Shown here in pieces: positions 49,389 to 59,500 of a stretch of 64,000 nt of DNA. The stretch comes from Rattus norvegicus (lineage: Eukaryota; Chordata; Mammalia; Rodentia; Muridae), in contig NC_086019.1 of the NCBI RefSeq assembly GCF_036323735.1, forward strand, positions 234,367,102 through 234,431,101. Direction: 5' to 3'. Within the stretch, counting starts at the first letter, position 1, and every line of letters begins with the position of its first letter. The notes under the pieces were generated by a model. It ran no database searches, was not told the DNA's origin, and was given only the letters and a program-made list of their open reading frames with translations. Made by a program: the position numbers and the translations under genes.

Positions 49389-50539
49389 AGGAGTTCATTT
49401 TATTCAAAATTAGTGGTTTTATTTGAAGATAAAATTTACAAGAGAATTTACATCACCATTTGCTTTTCTATCTGTGAGACAGTTTGGCTATTATTGTTTT
49501 AACCAATGGGAGGAGTTTGAGGGTGTAGAGCTTGTACCTTTATCAAGCACTGTGTTTGCACACTAAATCTCACCTATTCTGACTTCCTCATTTACCAACC
49601 TTACCCCATACCAATGATCTTTATCCATTTTATTCTTGGGTTTCTAGAATACAGATCATTATGAGGTACACACGTGACTGATAGCTTGTGAATTCTTCCT
49701 GGGCAAACGTAAGAGCACAGTAGAAACCATTTCCTTGATTGTTCTAGGCCTGTGGCATTCCTCAGGACCGAGGCTATGAACTCAGCTCTTCTTGGTACTC
49801 TGATTATCTTGCCTGTTGTGTACTTATGCACTGTATTATCAGGATCAAGGAGGACAGAACAGCATGAAATGATATACACAAAGTGTCCTGCTTCTTAAGT
49901 GTAGCTATGAAGTAAGAGGATGCAGACTGTTAGGATTAATGCTTTGAATAACCCACAAAGGTCCATCGTCTTCACTGAGGGTCTACAGTGGGCCAGGTGA
50001 TACCCTAAGCACTAAGCATTGTTTGATGCCCAGGAAGGTATTTTTTCATTATGATGCTTGCATTTCAGTGCAGACAGATACATACTGATTTCTGAAGTCA
50101 ATGAGGGGAAACATATGGGATAGCAGGAGAGAGCAGTTGGGATGTTAGCATCCCTTTTTCATGGTATAGCAGAAACGTCAATTTGGAGATGAGATGACAT
50201 TGAGATCAAGTTTGAACCATGAGAAGAAATTCCCTTAAATCCACATAACTAGTCAGACTGAGACTCTGAGAAGTGGAATTTTGACATGCTAATTAAAACA
50301 TAAATAAAAATGAAGAAGTGGGATCTTAAAAGTGACTGGCCCACAAGTATTTTATTAATCACATATAAATGTTACCAATAAATTGAGTACAACCCCAAAA
50401 TACATATACATCTATTTACTTATAAGTAATGTATCTTACAAGTTACTGACATGATGTGTCACAGCCCATGCCAACACTCAGTGACTTCAGACATCATGCA
50501 TTCATTTAGCATGTGAGTATAAAAGTGAGCTCCTGAATC

Positions 50540-50692
50540 TGCATATGGTCATACATACTTTCGATCCTAGCATTTAGGAGGCAAAACCAGGCCCATCTCT
50601 GAGAGATCAAAGCAAGCCTGAGCTACAGAGCAAGTTCCAGGCCAGCCAGGGCTGCACAGTGAGATCTTGTCTCAAAATAAAGAAATAAATGC
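50540..50692 (+). mobile_element. B1 SINE, diverged
   Basis: 7SL-derived SINE: CATTTAGGAGGCAAAACCAG, GCCTGAGCTACAGAGCAAGT, TCCAGGCCAGCCAGGGCTGC and GTGAGATCTTGTCTCAAAAT, with an A-rich tail. Plus strand, within the intron. Confidence 0.88.
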
Positions 50693-51199
50693 GGATGAGC
50701 AACTGTTGTGGATGGTTTAAACTAGAAGCTCTTCTCATCTGGTGACACTCGCCCTCATATGACTGTCTAGCTGGGTGAAAGACGATATGAAGATAGGATG
50801 AGATACTAGGGCTAAATGTATGTCCTTCCTACGTCAACAGGCCTGTCTCTAAGGCTGTGGCAAAGGTCAGGAGAGAGAGAGAGCACAAACATAACTATGC
50901 ACATCACTTCTGTTCATATTTCTCAAATTGTTGTTCAATATCACTCAACCCAAAGCAAGTCCCATGACCATGCTCTCAGGCAAGGGTGAGAGCAAGTCAG
51001 CCCAGTAGAAAAAAGCTCTGAGATTAAGAGAAAATACCTTGATGACGGGATGATACTATAAGTTAGGCCCAATAATGCAATCATTCTACTGTAGTCATAT
51101 AATACAATTCAAATAAATTATAGCCATACACCCACACATCAAAATGTCAAGATGGAATCAAAAGAAACATGATAGGTATTTTCTTTTCCTTTTTGTTTT

Positions 51200-51345
51200 C
51201 TTTGACAAAGGGTCTCCAGTGTAACTCTGACTGTCCTGGAACTCACTAACAGACCAGGATGGCCTTGAACTCCTGGTTGAAGGTCCACCTGCCTCTGCCT
51301 TCCAAATGCTAAAATTAAAGATATGAGCTCCCACTCCTGGCTGTG
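51200..51345 (-). mobile_element. B1 SINE, diverged
   Basis: Reverse complement of a B1: GGGTCTCCAGTGTAACTCTG, CCTGGAACTCACTAACAGAC, CCACCTGCCTCTGCCTTCCA. The T-rich leader at 51,180-51,200 is its tail. Within the Kcnv2 intron. Confidence 0.88.
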
Positions 51346-51539
51346 ATTGATAGTCTCTTACACTACCCTAGAACTGTGCTCTTTGGACCTCATAATGAAA
51401 CACAGATTCTCCAACCCATTCTATCTATGTTCTTACCCATATAGGACAACTCCCAAACAGATCTGCTTTCAATATTGTCCCTCTTTCTAATGCCAAGAAT
51501 CTGTCAACCCTCTGTAATTCAACTCAGGGTTTTAAGAGG

Positions 51540-51800
51540 AATAAGTCACTTCTGTTATTATAAAGAGTTTTTAATTATTCGACAGATCTTATATCTGCAA
51601 GAATGAATCCCCCATGGAACCTTCGGTCTGCAATTGCTCGTGTAATAGTATGTAAAATAGACCCATCTCAACCTGTCAAATGCTGGTTATTTGCGAGCAT
51701 TAGTGTAATAAAAATACACATGTAACATTCTAGCCTGGAGTACGTAATTAATAAATAGAACCTACCACATCTAACTAGCTGATGTGGTATCATATGTAAG
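51540..51800 (+). other. Unique AT-rich intronic block, possible conserved element
   Basis: No repeat family is recognisable. The block is AT-rich yet keeps several CpG dinucleotides (ATTCGACAG, CTTCGGTCT, GCTCGTG, TTGCGAGC, TACGTAATT) and contains homeodomain-type cores (TTAATTATT, GTAATTAATAA). This is unusual for decaying intronic DNA, but function is only a guess. Confidence 0.3.
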
Positions 51801-52626
51801 CAATAACCTCTGATTCCAGATCTTTTGTGGGGGAAATTAATACAGAAGTCATTCCTTCTCTACCAGGTCCTGAGGGGAGGGGTGTTATGAGACACACGGA
51901 AGGGCAAATTTCTGACTCTGCAGATCAACAGGCCATGCCTGGAGCACTGTCAATCATGCGTTTGGTGTGGGGGGGGGTGGCGGCTCAGAATTGCCTAAGA
52001 GTGAATAAATTAATTCTTTGGGTCAACAATAGCTCTGTGATAAAGCTGTAACCATCAGCTTCCTGGGTGGGTTTGTTTTCAAGTAAAAAGGCCAGTTGGA
52101 CCTTCAACAAGCCATTTCCTTTGGACTCTTCCAGATCAAGTTAATGTTGTAGGAGTCAAAGAGGAAACTATGGCATAAACTCGTCGCTTTGAAAACTCTC
52201 CCAAAAGGAAAGTTATCTTAATCTGAAGCACCAGATAATTGTGCCCCATAGAGATGGCTCCCATCTTTGTTTTCCTAAGTGATAGAATCATTTCCTTGAA
52301 AGTAGTTGGTCTTTACAAGATCACTGAAAATGCATTTTAATTGACTGCTTGGAAAAGACGCATGTGAAGATTACAATCAGGAAAATGGAAATCAAAGTGT
52401 GACTGTGCTATGAGGAAAAATGCACAGTTAATAGGAGGTAGAAGAGAAAAAATAACAAATGGAGAGAATAACTATTGGCCTTAGAACAGGAAGAACAAAT
52501 GGGAGATGTAGTGTTGTCAGACTTGGGCACATGGGGCCAGCCATGTATAGCCACTGCAGATTGATATGGTGGCACCATGAGGCAGGTGCTGAGAGTACTG
52601 GGAATTTCAAACTATCTGAGCAAGAC

Positions 52627-52820
52627 GGTGGTGGTGGTGGTGGTGGTGGTGGTGGTGGTGGTGGTGGTGGTGGTGGTGGTGATAGTGGTAGTGGTGATGG
52701 TGGTGGTGGTAGTGGTGGTGGTGGTCGTGGTGGTGGTCATGGTGGTGGTCATGGTGATGGTGGTGGTCATGGTGGTGGTGGTGGTGGTGGTGGTGGTGGT
52801 GGTGGTGGTGGTGGTGGTGA
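52627..52820 (+). repeat. (GGT)n microsatellite, about 190 bases
   Basis: GGT triplets with scattered GAT, AGT, CGT and CAT interruptions. On the transcribed strand of Kcnv2 pre-mRNA it reads as a long run of GG doublets. Poly-Gly, poly-Val, poly-His and poly-Thr ORFs across it are artefacts. Confidence 0.97.
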
Positions 52821-53439
52821 TAGAGGAGACCAGAACAGAGATCCTCATAACTCCTTCCTACCTCCCAGTGTCCATGCCCCTCCTCCGAAAACTGGCCAGC
52901 AAGGAAAACTAGGAAATGTAGACCATACAATCCTTGCAAAATTACAAAAAGTGTTGACGTTCTAGCTTCTTCAGAAACATTCGTAAATGAAGCAACAGCT
53001 CAAAGACTCTTTGGTTTGTTATTTTATGGGTTCCTGCTCTGAGAGTGGACCCCTATTGTGTCTCAAAAGGATGGTCCCCCTCTTTTTCAAGATGACTTCA
53101 GTGGAATGTGATTGAGTATCAAAGGGCTAGAGAGCATCAGATAAGCTGGAGCGGCACAGGGCATCTTTACTGTCTGCTTTTGTATGGTAGACCTCTGACT
53201 TTCGTCCATGGATTTGCCCTAGCTCAGGCCAGTCTCCTCCTTACTGTACCACCTACAGCCATGATATAACCGTGACACCCAGTAATGTCCAAAGGAGAGT
53301 TACTGTTTAGTGTTGATCTCAGTCTTTGGAATGCTTTGAGGAATTGCTCCAGAGTGGGTGCATTCGGTATTTTTGAGGAAGGCACCTGACAACAAAATTA
53401 TCAGAATTTGTACAGCCGCTCGTACCCACCTGAGTTGTT

Positions 53440-53460
53440 TCTTTAGATTATAATCCTCAA
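53440..53460 (+). promoter_or_regulatory. Back-to-back CRX/OTX-type cores in the intron
   Basis: AGATTA at 53,445-53,450 is followed directly by TAATCC at 53,451-53,456, two inverted K50 homeodomain cores with no spacer. It is a candidate photoreceptor enhancer site only because the host gene is photoreceptor-expressed. Confidence 0.25.
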
Positions 53461-54147
53461 GGGAAATATTCGTTACATCAGCAACATGGATAAGTAACGT
53501 TTGAAGAACAACATCAACTCTTGAGTTTTAGGAGGAAAAACAGTGAGCCTTTTCTGCCTCTACTTCTTTGGGAAAACCAGAAGGGGGTACTAATTATTTT
53601 CTTAATTACCTTTATTTCCTGGCATCATCCCTCCTAGATTCATGAACTACTAGCTGCCAAGGCATTTTATCTATACCCCACTCTTCATGACGGAGACAAA
53701 CATTGCTTGTTGTAGGAGAAATTCCATTGTGGTATTCCTGTTCAGAGGACATCCTGATGCTTTGCTGAACACTGCTTCGGCAGGTCAGGCTTGTTGATTA
53801 GTGAGCAAGCTGTCAGGGGAAGGTCATGCTCTGAACCTTGAAAGCCAAAACCAGGGGACATCTGTGACTTTTCAATAGGACAGTCAGCTTTCAGGTAAGA
53901 CTGGCTAAAGAGCCAAGTTCTCTAGATATTTGGATGAATCACGGACACTTTGGTCACAGATTCCAAACTCATCTTCTGCTAATCCAGAACTTACTCTATG
54001 AGGTCATTTGAGGTCAGTCTGGGGCCTTCAGTGGTAGTATCTATGGAGATGTGACATGTTCTATGGAATCTACAGAAACTACCCTAAACCAAGAAGTCCT
54101 AAGTTCTACTCCAGTAGCAAGGGAAGAGAACAAGTTTACAATAAGAG

Positions 54148-54350
54148 ATAGTGTCCTACACCATTAATCCGAGTACTTGGGAGGCAGAGGCAGAGGCAGA
54201 GGCAGAGGCAGAGGGGCAGAGGCGAGAGGCAGAGGCAGAGGAGGCAGACATATATATCTCCATGAGCTAAGCCTGGTCCATACAATGAGTTCCAAAACAG
54301 CCAGAGCTACACAGTGAGATCCTGTCTTTAAGGAAACGAAAAGAACAAGG
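54148..54350 (+). mobile_element. B1 SINE with internal (GGCAGA)n expansion
   Basis: B1-like: ACCATTAATCCGAGTACTTG, GAGGCAGA repeated from 54,181 to about 54,248, then CCATGAGCTAAGCCTGGTCC and GCTACACAGTGAGATCCTGT. The normal B1 GAGGCAGAGGCAG has grown into a minisatellite of about 65 bases. Confidence 0.85.
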
Positions 54351-55359
54351 TTACATACTAAATCAAATTATTCCCAAAACAGATAGCAAAACAACTCTAC
54401 ACATTGAACAGCTTCTTGGGAACCAGACAGACATAGCCTCCTACTAGGAGAGGTCTCTTCTCTGAAACTAGAAATCCAAGATACCCAGGATTTTTGAGGC
54501 CTGATTATGCATAACAGATATTTGCTCTTATGTAAGACAAATAAATTTGCTTTTGACTTTTCCCCCAAAGTTCAGCCAAGAAACACAAATAAGAATGATG
54601 TAATTATACCATCATTTTAAAAAGAAAAGAGAAAAGAAGAAATGAAATGAGAAGGTCTTGATAATTTATGGGAAACAAAAGAAAGTAAGGTTGGGGGTGA
54701 AGCTAAAGGCAGTATGGGAATTAATTAAAAGCTTAACAGTAGCACTTTCTCTGTTCTATGTCCCCCCAGCCCTGCTCCCCAACACGCATACTGTCGGACC
54801 CTTGTGTATCTGATGAAATGCAAGGCCACTGGCGCTGTATGCTATTCTAAAGCTGTGTCTTTCTTCCACTTGTCCCAGTAGCCAAACTCTCTTCAGTGGT
54901 CTCTATGGAGAATCAGTTGACTGGTCATCCTGGGCTGTAAGTAATAGTGAGAGGTGAAAACCACAGCCAAGCTCACACACCAAGAGAGAGGTGTGACTCT
55001 GGTGTGGCCAGCGACAAAGGACATACATGCAGACACACAGGTACACATACAGACGTGGAGCTGAACCGAGGTGTTCATCTCTGGTTTCCTCTGCTCATTA
55101 TGTTCTTAGCCAGAGTGTGGGAAAAGCACATCCTCTATCTACCAAAGTCTCCCTCACCCTGCATTTACACAAAGTCTGAAGGAGCCTATGTCTACAGCCT
55201 CTAATAGACACAAAAAGAAGTCAAGTTCCTGGTAGAGAGTATGCCCATAAGTGTTTGTGTTTGCTTCTCTTGAGCTGGGGCCAGCTCTCAGACAGGGTCC
55301 CTCAGGTCTCCCTCACGAATGAGCTCCCACAGCCTGTGAGTAAACACACCATGGGTTCC

Positions 55360-55495
55360 TATTACAACCATGTAAGGTGGCAACTATCTCTGTTATATGC
55401 CAAAAATAGAAACTGAGGCAGAGAGAATTTAGCTGCTTTGCCCAAAACCCACATAATTGTGAAGTAGGTTTGGATCAGGGACGTCAGCAGGTATG
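55360..55495 (+). mobile_element. MIR SINE fragment
   Basis: Ancient MIR core: AAACTGAGGCAGAGAGAATT, TGCTTTGCCCAAAACCCACA and GTAGGTTTGGATCAGGG match the conserved MIR centre. Plus strand, within the intron. Confidence 0.75.
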
Positions 55496-56896
55496 GTCCT
55501 TTAACCCTGTCTAGGCCACCCTGCCTCTGCCGTGCTTGTTTGCATTCTAGAGCGGGAAAAGGGGGTTCTCTTGTCAGATGTAGAGCAGTGAGCCTTGGGA
55601 CCTGCCCCTCCTTGGAGGCATCCCTTTCCCTGTCTGTGGCTCTTTGCCACTGGCTTTGCCCAACTGACTCCTGTCTCCATCTCATTCTAAACAGTCAGCC
55701 ACATTTGAAGGTTCAGACTAACCACTGCAGCATCCTTAGCACAGAGCGTTTACATCTCTGAGCGGAAAGAGGCCATCTCAGAATGGCCAGGGAGTGACTT
55801 TGTATAATTACTGCCACCTGTTGGAAGCTCAGGGGCAAGTGTCACACAAGCCCATGGAGCAGCAAGCAGGCCTGGAGTTGGGCAACAGGAAGGTTTTACC
55901 ACTGCAAGCAACAGCCCTGCTTCAGAGGCTTCTAGGGACTTAATCTAGGGACCAGTGGAAGCACATGAGGCATGGAAGTAGTCCCCCGGGGGCTTCCCCA
56001 GGGTTTGCTCGGGCTATACTAAGAGGTAACTGGTCCTGCGAGGATCTGTGTTTTAAACAGGAAGCTTGTTAATGGAAATAAATCTCTAATTAGTGGGATT
56101 TCAAACAGGGCGACAAGAATGAAGAAAGGAATTTCATGAAAGATGAATGTAGTTTTGTTCTATGAGGTCTTCCGAGGGCCCTTTTGCAAAGCAATGAGTG
56201 TGTTTCTCTACATGTGTCAAAGGGTCTCCGTTAAAAAGCCAATTGAACTACACAACAGCTCTGGGCAGTGTTGTAATCATCCGTTTTAAAGATGAGGCCA
56301 GCATAGTAGAGGTAGTCAGCACCCAGGGTGGCCGATACAGGGCCCACTGCTTTGTAGTTAGTTTTGCGTTTCATCTTTACTAGAACCCTGAGTGACGGTC
56401 CCAGTGTCTAAATATATGTCCCAAGATCCACCAGCTGAGAAGGGTCAGTCTGGACTTGAAAAGTGATCTGTTTTCTTTGAAGATCAAGCTTTTTCTCAGA
56501 CATCCATAATGAAGGTGAATCCAGAGAATCCCCCATCCTAACACCGGCCCCAACTGGAAGGGGCACGAAAACAGACAATTACTGAACACCGTCCGTGATA
56601 GGAATTCAGCATATGTTATATAAATGCTTGTTCCTACAGCTTCTTAGCGTCGATCTTATTTCCCTGTACTGCATATACAAACACTGGTGTGCCAGTCGGG
56701 ATTTAAACCAGTCTTTAGCTCCACGGCTTGTAGTCCTTGCATGGCATAATCCTGCAGGCAGCTCTGAAAGCTGCCTCCACCCGAGCTCTTAGCGATTCCC
56801 TTGTGCACCTCCAGGGTGGTGCGGCTCTTTATTGCAGGCTCCGTTTCCTCATCATTCTCAGGGCTAACGGTTCCATACTGCTTTCCTTCCTTTTAG

Positions 56897-57178
56897 GTAA
56901 GCATCTCTACCGTGGGCTATGGAGACATGTATCCAGAGACCCACCTGGGCAGGCTTTTTGCCTTCCTCTGCATCGCTTTTGGGATTATTCTCAACGGGAT
57001 GCCCATTTCCATCCTCTACAACAAGTTCTCCGATTACTACAGCAAGCTCAAAGCTTACGAGTACACCGCCATCCGTAGGGAACGGGGAAAAGTGAACTTT
57101 ATGCAGAGAGCCACGAAGAAAATGGCTGAATGTTTATCTGGAAGTAATGCACAGTCCGCCACAAGGCAAGAGAATTAA
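56897..57178 (+). CDS. Kcnv2: Kcnv2 coding exon 2 (residues 469-561 and stop)
   Basis: Begins in phase 0 with GTAAGC after TTTTAG and encodes the selectivity filter TVGYGD (473-478), S6 (about 486-509, RLFAFLCIAFGIILNGMPIS) and a short C-terminus ending SATRQEN before TAA at 57,176-57,178. In S6 the usual Kv PxP hinge is replaced by MPIS (P504, S506), typical of modifier subunits that do not conduct alone. Total length is 561 residues, close to the human protein (545). The ORF is intact, with no frameshift in either exon. Confidence 0.97.
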   Translation, partial: VSISTVGYGDMYPETHLGRLFAFLCIAFGIILNGMPISILYNKFSDYYSKLKAYEYTAIRRERGKVNFMQRATKKMAECLSGSNAQSATRQEN

Positions 57179-57569
57179 GGCTTCATTAGGACACAAGGCT
57201 TATAGAACCCATGAATTTCAAAGCTTCGTTGCTTCTTTTAAAATTATGCCCCCCCCCGCCCCTGGCAACAGAGGGGCGTGTGAAGCCCACGCAGACAAAG
57301 AGCATTCAGTTCAAAGTTCTAACTCTAAAAATGCTCATTTGGGCCCAAATTCAAAACTCCTCACATGGCCCTTTAGCTAGATTGTGTTTATGTATGACGT
57401 CAGTCCTGGAAACGGCTGCAAGGAAGCAACATCTTAGATTTCTCTTTTAGTTTCTCATGGCATCAAGCTTGATGCATATATTTAGACATGAATTGACTAG
57501 AGATGATTTTTCCTAGTTCAAAGCAGGAGGAGGGGCCCTTAATTTTCCAGAGAATGGAGCGTCTCAGCA
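57179..57569 (+). other. Kcnv2: Kcnv2 3' UTR, extent unknown
   Basis: Sequence after the stop codon with a C run at 57,247-57,256. I find no AATAAA in the next 3 kb; the first canonical one is at about 60,549. The poly(A) site may therefore use a variant signal or the UTR may be long. The short frames here are not genes. Confidence 0.5.
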
Positions 57570-57770
57570 GGAGCAGGAGAAACTTTGGAATCAGACCAAC
57601 CTCTCAGCCAGAATCCCAGATCTACCAGCTGGATGGTTTGTAAGGAACCTACTTCAACCCTCTGAGCCTTGGTCTCTTCAACTGTGAGATGTAGAATGAG
57701 TTTTGATGATTTGAAGGATGAGTTTTGGGTTTGAAGATAAGTGCTGTGTACATGATAGCTGTTCAAAGTG
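57570..57770 (+). mobile_element. MIR SINE fragment
   Basis: Contains TTGGAATCAGACCAACCTCT, a TCCCAGATCTACCAGCTGGA block and CTCTGAGCCTTGGTCTCTTC followed by TGTGAGATG, the order seen in the 5' half and core of MIR. Confidence 0.7.
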
Positions 57771-58464
57771 TCTGAGTGAGTAACATCTGATATATCATTC
57801 TCAGTGGTTTACAACCAGAGGCAAGTCTTCTCCCCAGGCCACATTTGGAGATGTTTTTGATCATCACTATAGTTAAAAAGGATGAGGCGGGTTCCTAGCA
57901 TCTAGTAGATTAGGGAGGCATGGGGTGCTACAGATCCCTACAGTATACAATAGTGTCTGCCCTACAAATTACTAGATGTCAGTAATGCCAATGTTGAGGA
58001 ATGTCTAGAATTACTATGGGAACCCAAACTTGGTCCATGACATTTTTCTGTATGTATGAATTTCTCTCTCCCTTGAAAGGAGCCCCCAAGTGACCTCTCT
58101 CTTAATGCAGACTTCCGTTCTTTCTGTTTCCCAGAGAAGGGGTGGGAGAGCAGTGCTGCCTCCCCAACAATGGCTGTAAGGCAAGCGCTGGAAGACCTCT
58201 CTAGGCTGAGGGTTGGAAACCAGTGCCCTTTGGGTCATTTCTCTTCTTGAGATCTTTCTTTTAATTCCTTTCTGAGTCCACAGGGCTCCTGTAAATTGAA
58301 GTCTTAAAATCAAAGGCTCATTTGAACAGAGCACACAGAGATTTGCCCCCTAGAACTGGAGTTCGTGGTGCTATAGAATCCTTCTCAGGGTATGACTGCC
58401 CCATCTGAATCATATGTAAGAATAATTGTGCTACTGACAGAGGCAAATGTTAGTGACTATACAT

Positions 58465-58575
58465 CTAGTCTTTAACTTCATTTAACCCTCAGTACATCCT
58501 TAAGTTAGATGCTCTGGTTCTATTTAAGGAGAAATGGAGACTTAGAGAGGTTAAATGGTCCATCCACACTCTCCT
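58465..58575 (+). mobile_element. MIR SINE fragment
   Basis: ATTTAACCCTCAGTACATCC, GGAGAAATGGAGACTTAGAG, AGGTTAAATGGTCCATCCAC: MIR core on the plus strand. Confidence 0.7.
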
Positions 58576-58675
58576 AGCCACTAAAATAGTGGCTTTAAGC
58601 ATAGGTTCATCTGAGGGAGGCACAAGGCTCTGTTGGAAGTCTAAACGTGTGACTTTCATACATCGGCATCAGTGC

Positions 58676-59120
58676 CGGTTAGTTCCCATCGTCAGCTTGA
58701 TACAATCTAGAGTCACCTGGGAAGTGGGAACCTCAGTTGAGAGATTGCTCTGACCAAAGTGGTCTGTGACCATGGCTGTGTCTGTGAATAGTTATCTTGA
58801 CTGATGATTACAAGAAATTTTGGCTTGATAAGTAAGCACTAACACTTAGAGATGATTATTGTTATGCCAAGCCCACTGTGGGTGACATCATCCCTAGCAA
58901 GTAAGCCTAGGCTATATAAGAAGGCTAGATGAATGTGAGCCAGGGAGCAGGCCAGAGAGTGAGCCATCAAGCATCATTCCTCCAAGGTTTCTGATTCAAG
59001 CTCTTGCCCTGATTTCTCTTAGTGATGAATTTCAACCTAGAAAAGTAAGATGAAATATACCCTTTCCTCCCCAAGTTGCTTTTGGTCATGGTGTTTCACA
59101 GCAACAACAAATCAAAAGAG
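58676..59120 (+). mobile_element. Abundant rodent interspersed repeat, L1/LTR-type tail (family uncertain)
   Basis: The sequence runs from GTCAGCTTGATACAATCTAG through GCCAAGCCCACTGTGGGTGA and CTTTCCTCCCCAAGTTGCTT to TTGGTCATGGTGTTTCACAG and CAACAAC. I recognise the consensus as a common rodent repeat and the tail resembles that of the array unit, but I cannot name the family with confidence. Confidence 0.6.
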
Positions 59121-59500
59121 TGTCTTACTCTGTTTTGCGGGGCTGTTACAGAATACTGTGGATTGAGCAACATATAGTACTTATTTCCCTCAGCTCAGTT
59201 AGAACTCCAAGAACAAGACACAGGCCGGTTGGGTTATATGTTCAAGCTGCTCTCTTCAGTCAAGTTGGTGTCTTCTTGGTGCATTCTACAGAGGAGACTG
59301 TGTCCTAAAAGCATAAGGCGAGCTTCCTGAACACTGCCTCCAAGTATCTTATAAGGGCCGTGATACCATAACTCATGAAGGAACAGCCTCATAGCTTAAT
59401 CAGCCCTAAACACTTCAGCTCTTAATATGCCATTGTGACAGCACACCTGACTTACAGAGGGACCTATTCAAGCCAAAACATAGGGTCAACTTGAATTTTA
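59121..59500. other. Probable ancient interspersed repeat
   Basis: GGGGCTGTTACAGAATACTG followed by ACTTATTTCCCTCAGCTCAG, and later CTTATAAGGGCCGTGATACC. The pattern recalls an old mammalian repeat shared with primates. It is diverged and unassigned, and no gene is seen. Confidence 0.4.

Larger units (their letters stand above)
47587..56896 (+). other. Kcnv2: Kcnv2 intron (phase 0, GT-AG)
   Basis: Donor GTGAGT at 47,587; acceptor TTCCTTCCTTTTAG ending at 56,896; 9,310 bases. The codon phase is 0 on both sides and joining gives the uninterrupted pore sequence AWWWAA-VSISTVGYGD. The two-exon structure split in the pore helix agrees with the known KCNV2 gene. The intron carries several SINE remnants and microsatellites, listed separately. 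Stretches 48,100-49,330, 49,400-50,530, 51,350-52,600 and 52,850-54,140 look mostly unique, with no gene that I can support. Confidence 0.95.

Noticed and set aside
52459..52965. Glycine-rich 168-codon ORF and matching poly-Val, poly-His and poly-Thr ORFs
   Set aside because: All are products of the GGT microsatellite within an intron.
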